Made by a program: the position numbers and the translations under genes. Below are positions 1-9,304 of a DNA stretch of 64,000 bases, in pieces. This DNA is from Venatoribacter cucullus. GTDB lineage: Bacteria > Pseudomonadota > Gammaproteobacteria > Pseudomonadales > Oceanobacteraceae. Each line of letters begins with the position of its first letter. Within the stretch, counting starts at the first letter, position 1. The stretch lies in assembly GCF_016132445.1 (NCBI RefSeq), contig NZ_CP046056.1, forward strand, positions 1,550,001 through 1,614,000. The letters are read 5' to 3'. The notes beneath the pieces are model-generated. The model ran no database searches. It worked only from the letters and a program-made list of their open reading frames with translations, and was not told the DNA's origin.

Positions 1-2
1 TT

Positions 3-1181
3 CACTGGAGCGTTCTCACCAGCCTGATTCAGCAATTCGGCCTGGGTATTCTGCTGGGTCTGATCGGTGGCTGGCTCTTATTGCAACTTATTAACCGCAT
101 CCATATTACTGATGGACTGTATCCTTTACTGGCCGTCACCGGCGGCATTCTGCTCTATGCCCTGTCCAGCGCCATCGGCGGCAGTGGCATTCTGGCCGTC
201 TATGTGTGCGGCTTACTGCTGGGCAACCGCCCGATCCGTAATCGCCACGGCATTCTGCACATGTTTGACGGGCTGGCCTGGATGAGCCAGATCGGCATGT
301 TCCTGGTGCTGGGCTTATTGGTTACGCCAAGCGAACTGCTGCCCATTGCCGTGCCGGCACTGCTGTTATCCGTCTGGATGATTTTCTTTGCCCGGCCATT
401 GGCCGTTATTATTGGCCTGCTGCCATTCCGTGGCTTTGACTGGAAAGAACGGGCCTTTATTTCCTGGGTGGGCCTGCGCGGTGCGGTGCCGGTTATTCTG
501 GCTGTGTTTCCGCTGATGGCCGGGCTGGAAAACGCCCAGCTGTTCTTTAATGTCGCCTTTTTTATTGTGCTGGTATCTCTGCTGGTACAAGGCACCACGC
601 TCTCACTGGCTGCCCGCAAAGCCGATGTTATTGTACCGGCGGCCCCCACACCGATTTCCCGGCTGGGGCTGGAAGTGCATCTGGCCAGCCAGTGGGAATT
701 ATTTATATACCGCCTGAATGCCAACCGCTGGTGCATTGGTGCCGAACTGCGCGAACTGCGAATGCCGGACAATACCCGTATTGTCGCGCTGTTCCGCGAC
801 AAACAGCTCCTACACCCCAGCGGCAGTACCCGGCTGCAGGCCCGGGATATTTTGTGCATCATCGGCCATGATCATGACCTGCCGGTGCTGGGCCGCATGT
901 TCAGCGAATCCCCGACCCGCAATCAGGACCTCAGCTTCTTTGGTGACTTCCTGATTGATGGCAGCGCCCGCCTCGCTGATCTGGCGATGTTCTACCCGAT
1001 TCCGGCCAGCGTTGAAGGCTTTGACACCATTGGCGAATTACTGACCCAGCGCCTTGGCGGCAAGCCGGTTGTCGGTGACAGCTGTGAATGGAGCGGCATG
1101 CGCTGGAATATTGCAGAAACCGATGGCGCCAGTATTGCCCGCATCGGGGTGAAGCCGGTGGAGAAACCCGCCATCGGATAA
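3..1181 (+). CDS. nhaP2: K+/H+ antiporter NhaP2/CvrA-like, 5' end outside the window
   Basis: The reading frame is open from the first bases of the window, so the N-terminal membrane segments are missing. What remains is the last part of a CPA1-type antiporter membrane domain, including the conserved stretch [20 protein letters not shown]. It is followed by a cytoplasmic TrkA-C (RCK-C) regulatory domain (about residues 205-275 of the visible part, starting near [12 protein letters not shown]) and a C-terminal CorC/HlyC-type transporter-associated domain. That domain order is typical of NhaP2/CvrA, which exports K+ in exchange for H+ at the inner membrane and supports volume and pH control. 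The function is inferred from the family. The stop codon is followed by about 110 bp before the next gene, with no clear terminator. Confidence 0.88.
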   Translation, partial: HWSVLTSLIQQFGLGILLGLIGGWLLLQLINRIHITDGLYPLLAVTGGILLYALSSAIGGSGILAVYVCGLLLGNRPIRNRHGILHMFDGLAWMSQIGMFLVLGLLVTPSELLPIAVPALLLSVWMIFFARPLAVIIGLLPFRGFDWKERAFISWVGLRGAVPVILAVFPLMAGLENAQLFFNVAFFIVLVSLLVQGTTLSLAARKADVIVPAAPTPISRLGLEVHLASQWELFIYRLNANRWCIGAELRELRMPDNTRIVALFRDKQLLHPSGSTRLQARDILCIIGHDHDLPVLGRMFSESPTRNQDLSFFGDFLIDGSARLADLAMFYPIPASVEGFDTIGELLTQRLGGKPVVGDSCEWSGMRWNIAETDGASIARIGVKPVEKPAIG

Positions 1182-1292
1182 CGGTTAAAATGACGCATTT
1201 TGACCATTTTTATTGCCGTTCAGGCTTTTAATGTCTAGGCTCACGGCTGTTTACAACTTAATGAACAGGCTTAACCCTGACGAACACCCCTC

Positions 1293-2213
1293 ATGCCAGA
1301 ATCTCCTCAAGACACTCACCAGCACGCCATGACCACCATCCTCGACAGCCTCGATGCACTGGTTTACGTGGCCGATATGGACACCCACGAACTGCTGTTT
1401 CTGAACGAATACGGCCGCAGCAAATGGGGTATGCCGGCCGGACGCCGCTGCTGGGAAGTTCTGCAAAAAAATCAGCAAGGCCCCTGCGCCTTCTGTACCA
1501 ACCATCATTTACGTGATGCCGGCGGCAACAGCAGCGGCGTGCATGTGTGGGAATTTCAGAACACCGTCACCGGCCGCTGGTTTCAGTGCCGGGACCAGGC
1601 TATCCGCTGGGTGGATGGCCGATTGGTACGGCTGGAAATCGCGACCGATATTACCGACCGCAAGCAGACTGAGCAGGCGCTGGAAGAAGCCCGGATCAAG
1701 GCGCAGCAACTGGCCGATACCGATGTGCTTACCCACATAAATAACCGCCGGGCCTTTTTTAAACTGGGTGAGCAACTCTTGCTGCAGGCGCATCGCTTTG
1801 GCCAGCCGGCCAGCCTGATTATGTTTGATCTGGATTTTTTCAAGCAGATTAACGACAACCATGGCCATGCGGCCGGTGACGCCGTACTGGTGCAGATTGC
1901 GCAGTTATGCACCAGCAATATCCGCGACGCCGACATCGCTGCCCGCCTGGGTGGGGAAGAATTTGCCATTCTGCTGCCGCAAACCGATTACCCGCATGCG
2001 CTTAATCTGGCGACCCGCCTGCATAACGCCATTGCCAATAACCCCACCGCTTTTAATGGCCAGCAGCTGCCCTGTACCGCCAGCTTCGGGGTGACCTGTA
2101 CCGACCACTGGGTGCAGGCCGGTAATTCAATGCCAGTGCTGGATGAGTTATTAAATGCCGCTGACCAACGGTTATTCAGTGTTAAACGTAACGGCCGTAA
2201 CGGTATCGCCTGA
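1293..2213 (+). CDS. PAS-domain diguanylate cyclase (GGEEF)
   Basis: A soluble 306-residue protein with an N-terminal PAS-like sensor domain (about residues 15-120) and a C-terminal GGEEF domain (about 135-306). The catalytic motif GGEEF is intact at residues 220-224. An inhibitory I-site RDAD lies at 211-214, five residues upstream, so product inhibition by c-di-GMP is expected. The PAS part holds a C-x-F-C motif (CAFC) plus a nearby CW, which might bind a metal or sense redox state; that is inference. No signal peptide or membrane segment is visible. The ATG has no convincing ribosome-binding site; a second in-frame ATG twelve codons on (1329) is an alternative start. It is followed by a hairpin terminator. 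Confidence 0.9.
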   Translation: MPESPQDTHQHAMTTILDSLDALVYVADMDTHELLFLNEYGRSKWGMPAGRRCWEVLQKNQQGPCAFCTNHHLRDAGGNSSGVHVWEFQNTVTGRWFQCRDQAIRWVDGRLVRLEIATDITDRKQTEQALEEARIKAQQLADTDVLTHINNRRAFFKLGEQLLLQAHRFGQPASLIMFDLDFFKQINDNHGHAAGDAVLVQIAQLCTSNIRDADIAARLGGEEFAILLPQTDYPHALNLATRLHNAIANNPTAFNGQQLPCTASFGVTCTDHWVQAGNSMPVLDELLNAADQRLFSVKRNGRNGIA

Positions 2214-2260
2214 AATTGACGACCTATGGACGGGACTGACCAACCGTTGAACGTGCAAAG

Positions 2261-2290
2261 AAAAAAGCCCGGCATAAAGCCGGGCTTTTT
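2261..2290. terminator. Bidirectional hairpin terminator after the diguanylate cyclase gene
   Basis: The stem AAGCCCGGC / GCCGGGCTT has a short loop, with A-runs upstream and T-runs downstream, so it can act on either strand. It lies 47 bp after the GGEEF gene. Confidence 0.8.
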
Positions 2291-2396
2291 AGAATATGGA
2301 GCGGGACAAAAATGTCAGGAACATCTTTGTGTGAGCGCAGCGAATCCACAGGATCAGTCCCATGGATGGGACTGACAAACCGTTGAACGCGCAAAG

Positions 2397-2426
2397 AAAA
2401 AAGCCCGGCATAAAATCGGGCTTTTT
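2397..2426. terminator. Hairpin terminator of the tRNA array
   Basis: This is the second copy of the same hairpin, with one stem change (ATCGGGC instead of GCCGGGC). It lies 7 bp beyond the 3' end of the last tRNA-Gly on the minus strand and is the likely terminator of the four-tRNA transcript. Confidence 0.8.
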
Positions 2427-2432
2427 AGAATA

Positions 2433-2508
<76 letters not shown>

Positions 2509-2540
2509 AAATTGTTGTGCGTGCCACTTAAAAAATAAGT

Positions 2541-2616
2541 TGGCATCCCCAAGGGGATTCGAACCCCTGTTACCGCCGTGAAAGGGCGGTGTCCTAGGCC
2601 TCTAGACGATGGGGAC
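2541..2616 (-). tRNA. tRNA-Glu (TTC anticodon), copy 2
   Basis: A 76-nt minus-strand cloverleaf with acceptor GTCCCCA paired to TGGGGAT, anticodon loop CTTTCAC (anticodon TTC), T-arm GGTTCGAATCC and encoded CCA. The acceptor closes with a non-canonical G-T/U pair next to the discriminator. It lies 32 bp upstream of the downstream tRNA-Gly. Confidence 0.97.
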
Positions 2617-2704
2617 ATCGCAGAAAACGTTGTGCATTCTACTGCACTGCTGTTGAATTTCAAGAGTTTTTTCTTTCAAATCAACAACTTATTGATCAAG
2701 AGTC

Positions 2705-2780
<76 letters not shown>

Positions 2781-2818
2781 ATTCCATAAATGCCACCTTT
2801 ATAAAGCCTTATAAAAAG

Positions 2819-2894
2819 TGGCATCCCCAAGGGGATTCGAACCCCTGTTACCGCCGTGAAAGGGCGGTGTCCTAGGCCTCTAGACGATGGGGAC
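2819..2894 (-). tRNA. tRNA-Glu (TTC anticodon), copy 1
   Basis: First gene of the minus-strand array, with the same 76-nt sequence as the other tRNA-Glu, anticodon TTC and encoded CCA. The array promoter should lie just upstream, in the AT-rich stretch around 2900-2990; I could not fix its -35 and -10 boxes. Confidence 0.97.
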
Positions 2895-3080
2895 GTCTCA
2901 ATCAACGAGCGCGCATTCTAGTGATGCCGTTTTTAACCGTCAAGCCCTGAAAATAAGTTTTTTGCAGCTACACTCATATCTGCTGTTAAAGCATTAAGCA
3001 CAGCCTGCAAGGGTAAAACAACAGACAGAATTGCAGGTAAGATACGCGGTTAACCATTTGCATAAGGAATTTCCCCTGTT

Positions 3081-3827
3081 ATGCCGACCATGATTCTGGT
3101 CTTGCTGGCTGTCGGTGTTGCCATTCTGGCACTGGGCGCACTCTCTTATATCCGCTGGCGCGAGCAACAACGGTTGGCCCGGGCACGAGAAGCGGTCAAA
3201 CAAGCCGATTTTGCCACCTCACTCAGCAGCACCGGAGAACTGCTGCGCCCGTGGCTATCGCCTGGCCTGATGAGCTTCATGGCCACCGCCATCCAGTTCC
3301 ATGCCAATGCCCTGCGCCAGTTAGGCGTACCAGCCAACAAGGGCATCGCACTGGCGCTGGAAAATGCCCTGCTGTGGCAACAGAATCCACCCGGCGGCAA
3401 ACAGAAATTACCCGGCAGCAGCCGCGAAGCCCAGCAATTACAACATGCTATCCGCCATTTACTCGGCTATCTGCGCGACGCCTACAAGGCCAGCCGGTTA
3501 CAGGCCAGCGAAGTCCGCCGTTATCTGCAGGAAGCACGGCTGCTGAATCTTAAAATTTCTCTGGCCGTATTTGAGGACAAAGCCGGCGCCGCCAGCAAAA
3601 TCAATAACCATCATCAGGCCATACATTTTTTACGCAAGGCCGAAACCCTGCTGACCCAGCAATCCGAGTTACCGGCAGAACTGGCACCGGTACTGGATGA
3701 TATCCGTACCCGTCTGCAACACCATGAAGAACAGCGTCAGCGCAGCAATCAGGGCACCCGTCTGGAAGCCGGCACCGCCGCACTGAGTGCAGAAGAAGAT
3801 TCATGGAAAAAGAAAAAATTTGATTAA
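3081..3827 (+). CDS. Membrane-anchored protein of unknown function
   Basis: The family is not recognised. The 248-residue product begins with one clear hydrophobic helix (residues 4-24, rich in Leu, Val, Ala) followed by positive residues (IRWREQQR), so it is likely anchored with the body in the cytoplasm. The rest is helical and rich in Gln, Ala and Leu. A second half around residues 150-215 (LNLKISLAVFEDKAG...AIHFLRKAETLL) could form TPR-like helices. The C-terminus is charged and ends in KKKKFD. The upstream AAGGAA fits the ATG start. It precedes the hybrid sensor gene by 72 bp in the same direction, so they may be cotranscribed. Confidence 0.7.
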   Translation: MPTMILVLLAVGVAILALGALSYIRWREQQRLARAREAVKQADFATSLSSTGELLRPWLSPGLMSFMATAIQFHANALRQLGVPANKGIALALENALLWQQNPPGGKQKLPGSSREAQQLQHAIRHLLGYLRDAYKASRLQASEVRRYLQEARLLNLKISLAVFEDKAGAASKINNHHQAIHFLRKAETLLTQQSELPAELAPVLDDIRTRLQHHEEQRQRSNQGTRLEAGTAALSAEEDSWKKKKFD

Positions 3828-3899
3828 GTACGAAAAAAGCATGATTAATGAGCGACCTGCTCATTAATCAACCAGCAGCAACCGGTCAAAGGGAATGTT

Positions 3900-5990
3900 A
3901 TGACCATACCACTACCACGCACGCTGACGCTGCGACTGGCGTTTTTCTGTATCGCCATTGCGCTTATAGCCACGCTGCTGATTGGCGCCGGCAGCTACCA
4001 GGTACGCCATCAGCAACTGCAACAACTTCAGGACGAAGCGCTGTCCCATCTGCTGGACTCTACCCTGCCGGTATTACGCCAGTTACTGCATAACCAGCAG
4101 CCAGAATTAACACAGGGCTTAATCGCCGGGCTTACCCAGCACCCGGCCATAGCCTCGGTGGTGCTGCTGGATGAAACCGGCACCCTTCTGCAGCAAGCGG
4201 ATCGCCTGCAACGGCATCGCTGTAACGAAGGCTTTACCGCCACATTATGGTCTGCCGACCCCGGTCTGAGTATTTACCCGCTGCAGCAGGACAACCACAC
4301 TCTGGGCAAGCTGATACTGCAGCCCGACCGCTGCTATTTGCTGAATGCGCTGCATAACACGGTAGCCCGCCAGCTGGGTTACGCCCTGCTCAGCACCCTG
4401 CTTATCTGCAGCAGCCTTGGATTGCTGATCTTTTTCTTTTTTATCCGGCCGCTGCACCGCCTGCTGCAGCGCGCTACAGCCAAAACGCCGCTGCCGGCCA
4501 TGACGACTGACAGCGGCAACGAGCTGGAGTATCTGGAACAGTTGCTGACCCACCTGCAGCACGAATTACAGAATCAGCAACAGCAGCAAAGCCAGGCCGA
4601 AAGCACCATTCTGGATTACTCCCGTAAACTCGAAGCCCTGGTCAGCAAACGTACCGATGCCCTGACCCTGCTGAACCGGCGTTTACACGAAAGCCGCCTG
4701 CATACCAGCCAACCGGCGTTGCAATTACGCCTGAACCAGCTGATGCAACTCCTGCAGGCGCCTCTGCAACAACTGACAGAGTGCCTCGACCAGCATCAGC
4801 CGGAAGCGGCCAGAGCTTTAACCGCGCAAATACGCCAGCTGACCACCGACTTAAACACGCTGCAGGAAAGCGGCTGGGTGCAGACCTCTGAAAGCATTAA
4901 TCTGTGTGAACTGAGCGAAAACCTGCTGCAGCAATGTGACGCCGGCAACAGCGCCATCAGCCTTATCTGCGACCTGCACGAAGACATTCTGCTATCCCGT
5001 CCCTGCCTGTCCTTACTGCTGCAGGGCTTATTCAGCAATGCGCTGCTGCACCGTGGCCACAGCAGCCTGGTGCTGCACCTGCAACCGCTGCAGCAACAGC
5101 TGCAGATCAGTCTGTCCGGCAAACAGCTGCATATTCCGGCCGCCGGGATGCAGCGGGAATTACTGCCGCTCGATCCTGCCAATGCCCAGCTGCCCTCACT
5201 GCTGGGGCTGGGTTTGCTGCAGGAGCTGGTTACTCTGCTGGATGGTGAGTTGCGCCTCGAACCCTATGAGCTGCAAGGGCAAAGCCTGGTATGCATTCTG
5301 CCGCTGCGCCGCCGCAGCCATTTGCAAAGCACCTTACGGGGATATTTTTCAAAGCACCCGGTCAGCCTGCGCCTGAGCGATGACCAGCAGCGTCAGCGCA
5401 TTCAGCAATGGCTGCAGAACTGGCAGATTCCGTTCACCACCCAGCCCCCGGAAAGCCATCAGATTCTGCTGACCGACCTGCATCGCCAGGAACATCAGAG
5501 CGAACTGACCCTGTCACTGCATAGTGACGATGAATGGTCAGAAAGCCGGCTGATGCTGGCGCTGGAAACACTGATGCGGCAGCAACCCGGAGCGGGCAGC
5601 CACGATCTGAACATTCTGGTGGTGGACGACAACAGCATCAACCGGCTGCTGTGCGAGCGCTATCTGCGCAATCTGAATGTCCAGCCCGATCTGGCGGAAA
5701 ACGGTCTGCAAGCCGTTGAACTCGGCCACCGGCAACGCTACGACCTGATTTTAATGGATTGCCGGATGCCGGTTATGGATGGCCTGGATGCCACCCGCCA
5801 GCTACGTACCACCTCGCAGAACCGCGATACGCCCATTATCGCCCTGACCGGCCTGAGCGGTGATGACGAACGCCAGAACTGTCTGGCTGCCGGCATGAAC
5901 GACTTTATCAGCAAGCCGTTTAATCAGGAGCAGATTCAGGCGGTATTGATGCAATGGGTGCCGGAGTACGACGCCCCAGCCAGCGACTGA
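3900..5990 (+). CDS. Hybrid sensor protein with degenerate kinase core and intact receiver domain
   Basis: 696 residues. Two membrane helices (about 12-34 and 163-185) enclose a periplasmic sensor region of about 125 residues. A HAMP-like/coiled-coil stretch very rich in Gln follows (about 205-265). The region where a histidine kinase core is expected (270-475) has a recognisable ATPase-like end (LLGLGLLQELVTLLDGELRL). I find no canonical H-box (HExRTP) and no DxGxG motif, and the N-box is reduced to LFSNALLH. The C-terminal receiver (about 568-690) looks complete: acidic pair VVDD, phospho-acceptor D620 in LMDCRMPVMDG, T in IALTG, and K672 in SKPF. It may therefore be a phosphorylation target or scaffold rather than a kinase. 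The 3' end overlaps the convergent regulator gene by 71 bp. Confidence 0.82.
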   Translation: MTIPLPRTLTLRLAFFCIAIALIATLLIGAGSYQVRHQQLQQLQDEALSHLLDSTLPVLRQLLHNQQPELTQGLIAGLTQHPAIASVVLLDETGTLLQQADRLQRHRCNEGFTATLWSADPGLSIYPLQQDNHTLGKLILQPDRCYLLNALHNTVARQLGYALLSTLLICSSLGLLIFFFFIRPLHRLLQRATAKTPLPAMTTDSGNELEYLEQLLTHLQHELQNQQQQQSQAESTILDYSRKLEALVSKRTDALTLLNRRLHESRLHTSQPALQLRLNQLMQLLQAPLQQLTECLDQHQPEAARALTAQIRQLTTDLNTLQESGWVQTSESINLCELSENLLQQCDAGNSAISLICDLHEDILLSRPCLSLLLQGLFSNALLHRGHSSLVLHLQPLQQQLQISLSGKQLHIPAAGMQRELLPLDPANAQLPSLLGLGLLQELVTLLDGELRLEPYELQGQSLVCILPLRRRSHLQSTLRGYFSKHPVSLRLSDDQQRQRIQQWLQNWQIPFTTQPPESHQILLTDLHRQEHQSELTLSLHSDDEWSESRLMLALETLMRQQPGAGSHDLNILVVDDNSINRLLCERYLRNLNVQPDLAENGLQAVELGHRQRYDLILMDCRMPVMDGLDATRQLRTTSQNRDTPIIALTGLSGDDERQNCLAAGMNDFISKPFNQEQIQAVLMQWVPEYDAPASD

Positions 5991-6426
5991 GCAAAGCGCC
6001 CAGCCGCTGCTTCAGACTTTGCGCTTCGGTAATATCAACCCCGGTCGCACAGAGTATCTGTTGCGGAATGTGCTCAGCCTGCTGGCGTAAATCCAGCCCG
6101 GCGGCGGTCAGCGACACTTCCACGACCCGCTCATCGGCTGCCGCCCGGCGCCGTTGCAGCAGACCGGCGGCTTCCATGCGTTTCAGCAGCGGCGTCACCG
6201 TTCCGGTATCCAGCAGCAGGCGCTGACAGAGAAAACTCACCGTAAGTGCCGGCTGGTTTTCTTCCGCCGCCTGCCACAGCACCAGCAGCACCAGATATTG
6301 CGGATAGGTCAGCCCCAGCGGTTTCAGCAGCGGCTGATAGGCCTGAGTAATCAGCCGCGACAGGCTGTAAATACTGAAGCACAGCTGGTTATCCAGGTGC
6401 AGAAAAGGCTGAGGTTTAAGCATCAT
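5920..6426 (-). CDS. MarR/OhrR-family redox-type transcriptional regulator
   Basis: A 168-residue winged-helix regulator. The N-terminal LDNQLCFSIYSLSR places a cysteine (C16) where OhrR proteins carry the peroxide-sensing cysteine. The LGLTYPQYLVLLVLW and LLLDTGTVTPLLKRMEAAGLL segments are typical of OhrR. The gene lies 27 bp downstream of a glutathione peroxidase gene on the same strand, so the two are probably one operon. Control of that operon by this regulator through oxidation of C16 is inference from the family. The C-terminus extends about 15 residues beyond the usual OhrR length, with a Pro/Ser-rich tail. Its 3' end overlaps the convergent hybrid sensor gene. Confidence 0.85.
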   Translation of the reverse strand: MMLKPQPFLHLDNQLCFSIYSLSRLITQAYQPLLKPLGLTYPQYLVLLVLWQAAEENQPALTVSFLCQRLLLDTGTVTPLLKRMEAAGLLQRRRAAADERVVEVSLTAAGLDLRQQAEHIPQQILCATGVDITEAQSLKQRLGALLSRWLGRRTPAPIASIPPESAPD

Positions 6427-6453
6427 ATTCTGTCCAACAGCAAAGAGCCGGCA

Positions 6454-6933
6454 TTATGCCAGCAGTTGCTCGATGGCACTGGCCAGCTTTTCCGGCTTGG
6501 TGGTCGGGGCAAAGCGCTTAACCACTTCACCGTTGCGGTTAATCAGGAACTTGGTGAAGTTCCACTTAATGCCTTTGCTGCCCAATAAACCCGGAGCCGC
6601 CTGCTTCAGTTCGTTGTACAGCGGTGCCGCCTGGGCGCCGTTTACCTCAATCTTGCTGAACATCGGAAAGGTAACGCCGTAGTTTTTCTGGCAGAACGCA
6701 CCGATGGCGGCGCTATCACCCTTCTCTTGCTGACCGAACTGGTTGCAGGGAAAACCCAGCACCACCAGCCCACGGTCTTTGTATTGCTGATGCAGTTTTT
6801 CCAGCCCTTCGTACTGGTAGGTAAAGCCGCATTCACTGGCAGTGTTCACCACCAGCACCACCTTTCCGGCAAATTCCTGCAGATCCTGTGGCTGGCCGTT
6901 CAGTAATGGCAAGGTATGGTTGAGTACAGTCAT
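6454..6933 (-). CDS. Glutathione peroxidase family protein (Gpx/BtuE type)
   Basis: A 159-residue thiol peroxidase that reduces peroxides and lipid hydroperoxides, usually with thioredoxin or glutathione as donor. The catalytic cysteine C35 lies in NTASECGFT. The conserved FPCNQFG and KWNFTKFL blocks provide the Gln, Trp and Asn of the catalytic tetrad. The start was chosen at [11 protein letters not shown] because this matches the family length and an AAGG lies upstream; twelve more codons are open above it. It is cotranscribed with the OhrR-like regulator below. An ATTGT/ACAAT palindrome lies just above the start. Confidence 0.92.
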   Translation of the reverse strand: MTVLNHTLPLLNGQPQDLQEFAGKVVLVVNTASECGFTYQYEGLEKLHQQYKDRGLVVLGFPCNQFGQQEKGDSAAIGAFCQKNYGVTFPMFSKIEVNGAQAAPLYNELKQAAPGLLGSKGIKWNFTKFLINRNGEVVKRFAPTTKPEKLASAIEQLLA

Positions 6934-6957
6934 AGCGGGGACCTTATATTTTGTAAA

Positions 6958-6974
6958 ATTGTATTGCACACAAT
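6958..6974. promoter_or_regulatory. Candidate OhrR/MarR operator upstream of gpx
   Basis: The 17-bp motif ATTGTATTGCACACAAT has symmetric half-sites ATTGT and ACAAT, set in AT-rich DNA 24 bp above the glutathione peroxidase start. MarR/OhrR regulators commonly bind AT-rich palindromes of this type. Assignment to the neighbouring regulator is inference. Confidence 0.45.
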
Positions 6975-7052
6975 ATAGATGGCAGAAAAAAAGGCAACCT
7001 TCAGGCTGCCTTATTCACGGATCAAACCGGTCATCCCACCGGTAATCCCTGT

Positions 7053-7451
7053 TCAGCCGGCATCCGGCTCCAGTGTTAAGGAACGGGAATTAATGCAGTA
7101 ACGCAAACCGGTCGGGGCCGGGCCATCGGGAAAGACATGACCAAGGTGGGCCTCACAGCGTTCACAACGCACTTCGGTACGCACCATAAAATGGCTGGTA
7201 TCCAGCCGCTCTTCAATCACCTCATCGTGCAGTGGCAGCGAAAAACTCGGCCAGCCACAGCCGGAATCAAATTTTGCCGCGGAAGAGAACAATGGCTCAC
7301 CGCAACACACACAGCGATACGTGCCGCTGATTTTGCAATCATTGTATTCACCGCTGAAGGGCGCTTCGGTGCCGGCTTCACGGGTAATATGATAGGTTTC
7401 CGGGTCCAGCTCCTGCTGCCATTGCTGCGGGGATTTAAGGATTTTTTTCAT
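7053..7451 (-). CDS. msrB: Peptide-methionine (R)-S-oxide reductase MsrB
   Basis: A 132-residue enzyme that reduces methionine-R-sulfoxide in proteins, using thioredoxin. Two zinc-binding CxxC motifs are visible (CVCC near residue 48, CERC near 97). The catalytic block RYCINSRSL near the C-terminus carries the active cysteine, and GCGWPSF and HLGHVFPDGP are family signatures. The ATG at 7451 has an AAAGGTGG ribosome-binding site; the in-frame GTG one codon earlier is less likely. It is transcribed divergently from alaA and sits beside the peroxidase/regulator pair, consistent with an oxidative-damage group. Confidence 0.96.
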   Translation of the reverse strand: MKKILKSPQQWQQELDPETYHITREAGTEAPFSGEYNDCKISGTYRCVCCGEPLFSSAAKFDSGCGWPSFSLPLHDEVIEERLDTSHFMVRTEVRCERCEAHLGHVFPDGPAPTGLRYCINSRSLTLEPDAG

Positions 7452-7545
7452 CACGCACTACCACCTTTCTTAGTCTTTCGGCATCGCCGGCACAGGAGTA
7501 TGATGCCTGTTTCATTTTTCCTTTCAACAAAGGCAGTACGACTCC

Positions 7546-8763
7546 ATGCACGAGATCCTCAAGTCCGACAAATTGGCTAATGTGTTTTACGATTTGCGTG
7601 GACCCGTGCTGCAGGCCGCCAAGCGTATGGAAGAAGAAGGCCACCGCATTCTGAAACTGAATATCGGCAACCCCAAGCCCTTTGGCCTGGACGCACCGGA
7701 AGAAATTATTCAGGACGTTATTTACAACCTGCCCGATTCTGAAGGTTATTCTGATTCCAAGGGCCTGTTCTCGGCGCGTAAAGCCATTATGCAATACGCC
7801 CAGCAGAAGAATATTGCCAACGTCGGCATCGAAGACATCATCGTTGGCAACGGTGTCAGCGAACTGATCGTACTCAGCCTGCAGGGCTTACTGAACAACG
7901 GCGACGAAGTGCTGGTGCCAGCGCCTGACTACCCGCTGTGGACCGGTGCTGTGGCGCTGTCGGGTGGCCGTGCCGTGCATTATATCTGTGACGAAGGCGC
8001 CGGCTGGATGCCCGATCTGGATGATATGCGCGCCAAAATCACGCCCAAAACCCGCGCCATGGTGCTGATTAACCCGAACAACCCGACCGGTGCGGTATAC
8101 CCGAAAGAAGTGTTGCTGCAGATGCTGGAAATTGCCCGTCAGCACAACCTGATTGTGTTCTCGGACGAAATCTACGACAAAATTCTGTTTGATGAAGTCG
8201 AACACGTTTCCACCGCGTCACTGGCGGAAGACCTGCTGATCATTACCTTCAACGGTCTGTCAAAAAATTACCGGTTAGCGGGCTTCCGTTCCGGCTGGAT
8301 GATTATCAGCGGCGCCAAGCACAAAGCGCGTGATTATATTCAGGGCCTGGAATTGCTGGCCTCCATGCGTATGTGTGCCAACGTGCCGGCCATGTTCGCC
8401 ATTCAGACCGCGCTGGGCGGCTATCAGAGCATTAACGACCTGGTTGCTCCCGGCGGTCGTCTGCGCCAGCAACGGGATATTGCCTACGAACTGCTGAACC
8501 AGATTCCCGGCGTCAGCTGCGTTAAACCACAGGGGGCGCTGTATTGCTTCCCGAAAATGGACGCCAAAAAATTCAATATCCATAACGACGAACGCATGGT
8601 GCTGGATCTGCTCGAACAGCAGAAAATTCTGGTCGTGCACGGCACTGCCTTTAACTGGGCCCAGCCGGATCACTTCCGCGTAGTGTTCCTGCCGCGCCCG
8701 GAAGACATGACCACCGCGCTGTCCAAAATGCGTACCTTCTTTGAACAGTACCAACAGCTGTAA
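7546..8763 (+). CDS. alaA: Alanine transaminase AlaA, PLP-dependent
   Basis: A 405-residue class I/II aminotransferase very close in sequence to E. coli AlaA (YfbQ). It makes L-alanine from pyruvate and glutamate in the cytoplasm. Family landmarks are LKLNIGNPKPFG near the N-terminus, INPNNPTGAVYP (substrate and PLP binding), FSDEIYDKI, and the PLP-lysine block FNGLSKNYRLAGFRSGW. The length matches the E. coli protein. It starts 94 bp from the divergent msrB gene. The gene after it begins 5 bp beyond the stop, suggesting cotranscription. Confidence 0.95.
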   Translation: MHEILKSDKLANVFYDLRGPVLQAAKRMEEEGHRILKLNIGNPKPFGLDAPEEIIQDVIYNLPDSEGYSDSKGLFSARKAIMQYAQQKNIANVGIEDIIVGNGVSELIVLSLQGLLNNGDEVLVPAPDYPLWTGAVALSGGRAVHYICDEGAGWMPDLDDMRAKITPKTRAMVLINPNNPTGAVYPKEVLLQMLEIARQHNLIVFSDEIYDKILFDEVEHVSTASLAEDLLIITFNGLSKNYRLAGFRSGWMIISGAKHKARDYIQGLELLASMRMCANVPAMFAIQTALGGYQSINDLVAPGGRLRQQRDIAYELLNQIPGVSCVKPQGALYCFPKMDAKKFNIHNDERMVLDLLEQQKILVVHGTAFNWAQPDHFRVVFLPRPEDMTTALSKMRTFFEQYQQL

Positions 8764-8768
8764 CCGGC

Positions 8769-9197
8769 ATGCTGGATGTTCATATTGATGAGTTCTGGAA
8801 CGACTGCGCGGCCATTCTGCTGACCGGCATACGCAGCTTTCCGCGGCCGCAGACCCTGTTTATTGAGGATATCTGCGGCCCGGACAGCGTTGATGAATTC
8901 GGCCTGCACAGTGCCCGCCATTTAGCCGCACTGGGGGCAGTACAATGGCTGCAGGACGAAGGCTTTATCCGTTTCAGCACCCTCAACCGGCAGGAATCGG
9001 TCGACGATTTTGTGTTAACCGGGAAATCCTTCCGCCGTTTACTGACCATCGCCAACCCAGACTCATTAAAACGTGGCGCAGACCAACTCCAGCAAGCCGA
9101 CAGCACGCCAGTATTTCAGGTACTGGAATTCGCCCGCCTGCAGGGTAACAGTGGCTGGTGTGGCGAATTATTGCAGCACTATTTACTGCAACCCTGA
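8769..9197 (+). CDS. Small unknown protein coupled to alaA
   Basis: A soluble 142-residue protein that I do not recognise. It is acidic at the N-terminus (MLDVHIDEFWNDCAAILL) and mostly helical in character, with no membrane segment, signal peptide or catalytic motif visible. It begins five bases after the alaA stop, so it is very likely translated from the same mRNA. Composition and codon use match the neighbours, so it looks native rather than recently acquired. A segment resembling a winged helix (LAALGAVQWLQDEGFIRF) could mean a DNA-binding or protein-contact role, but that is weak inference. Confidence 0.75.
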   Translation: MLDVHIDEFWNDCAAILLTGIRSFPRPQTLFIEDICGPDSVDEFGLHSARHLAALGAVQWLQDEGFIRFSTLNRQESVDDFVLTGKSFRRLLTIANPDSLKRGADQLQQADSTPVFQVLEFARLQGNSGWCGELLQHYLLQP

Positions 9198-9304
9198 CCC
9201 CAGCGACGGCTTGACACTTCTGCATAAAACCAAAGCGACATAAGAAACAGATGCATTTACAATAGCGTCCAATTCACATCCGCTTTCATGTTAAGGAATA
9301 TGCC

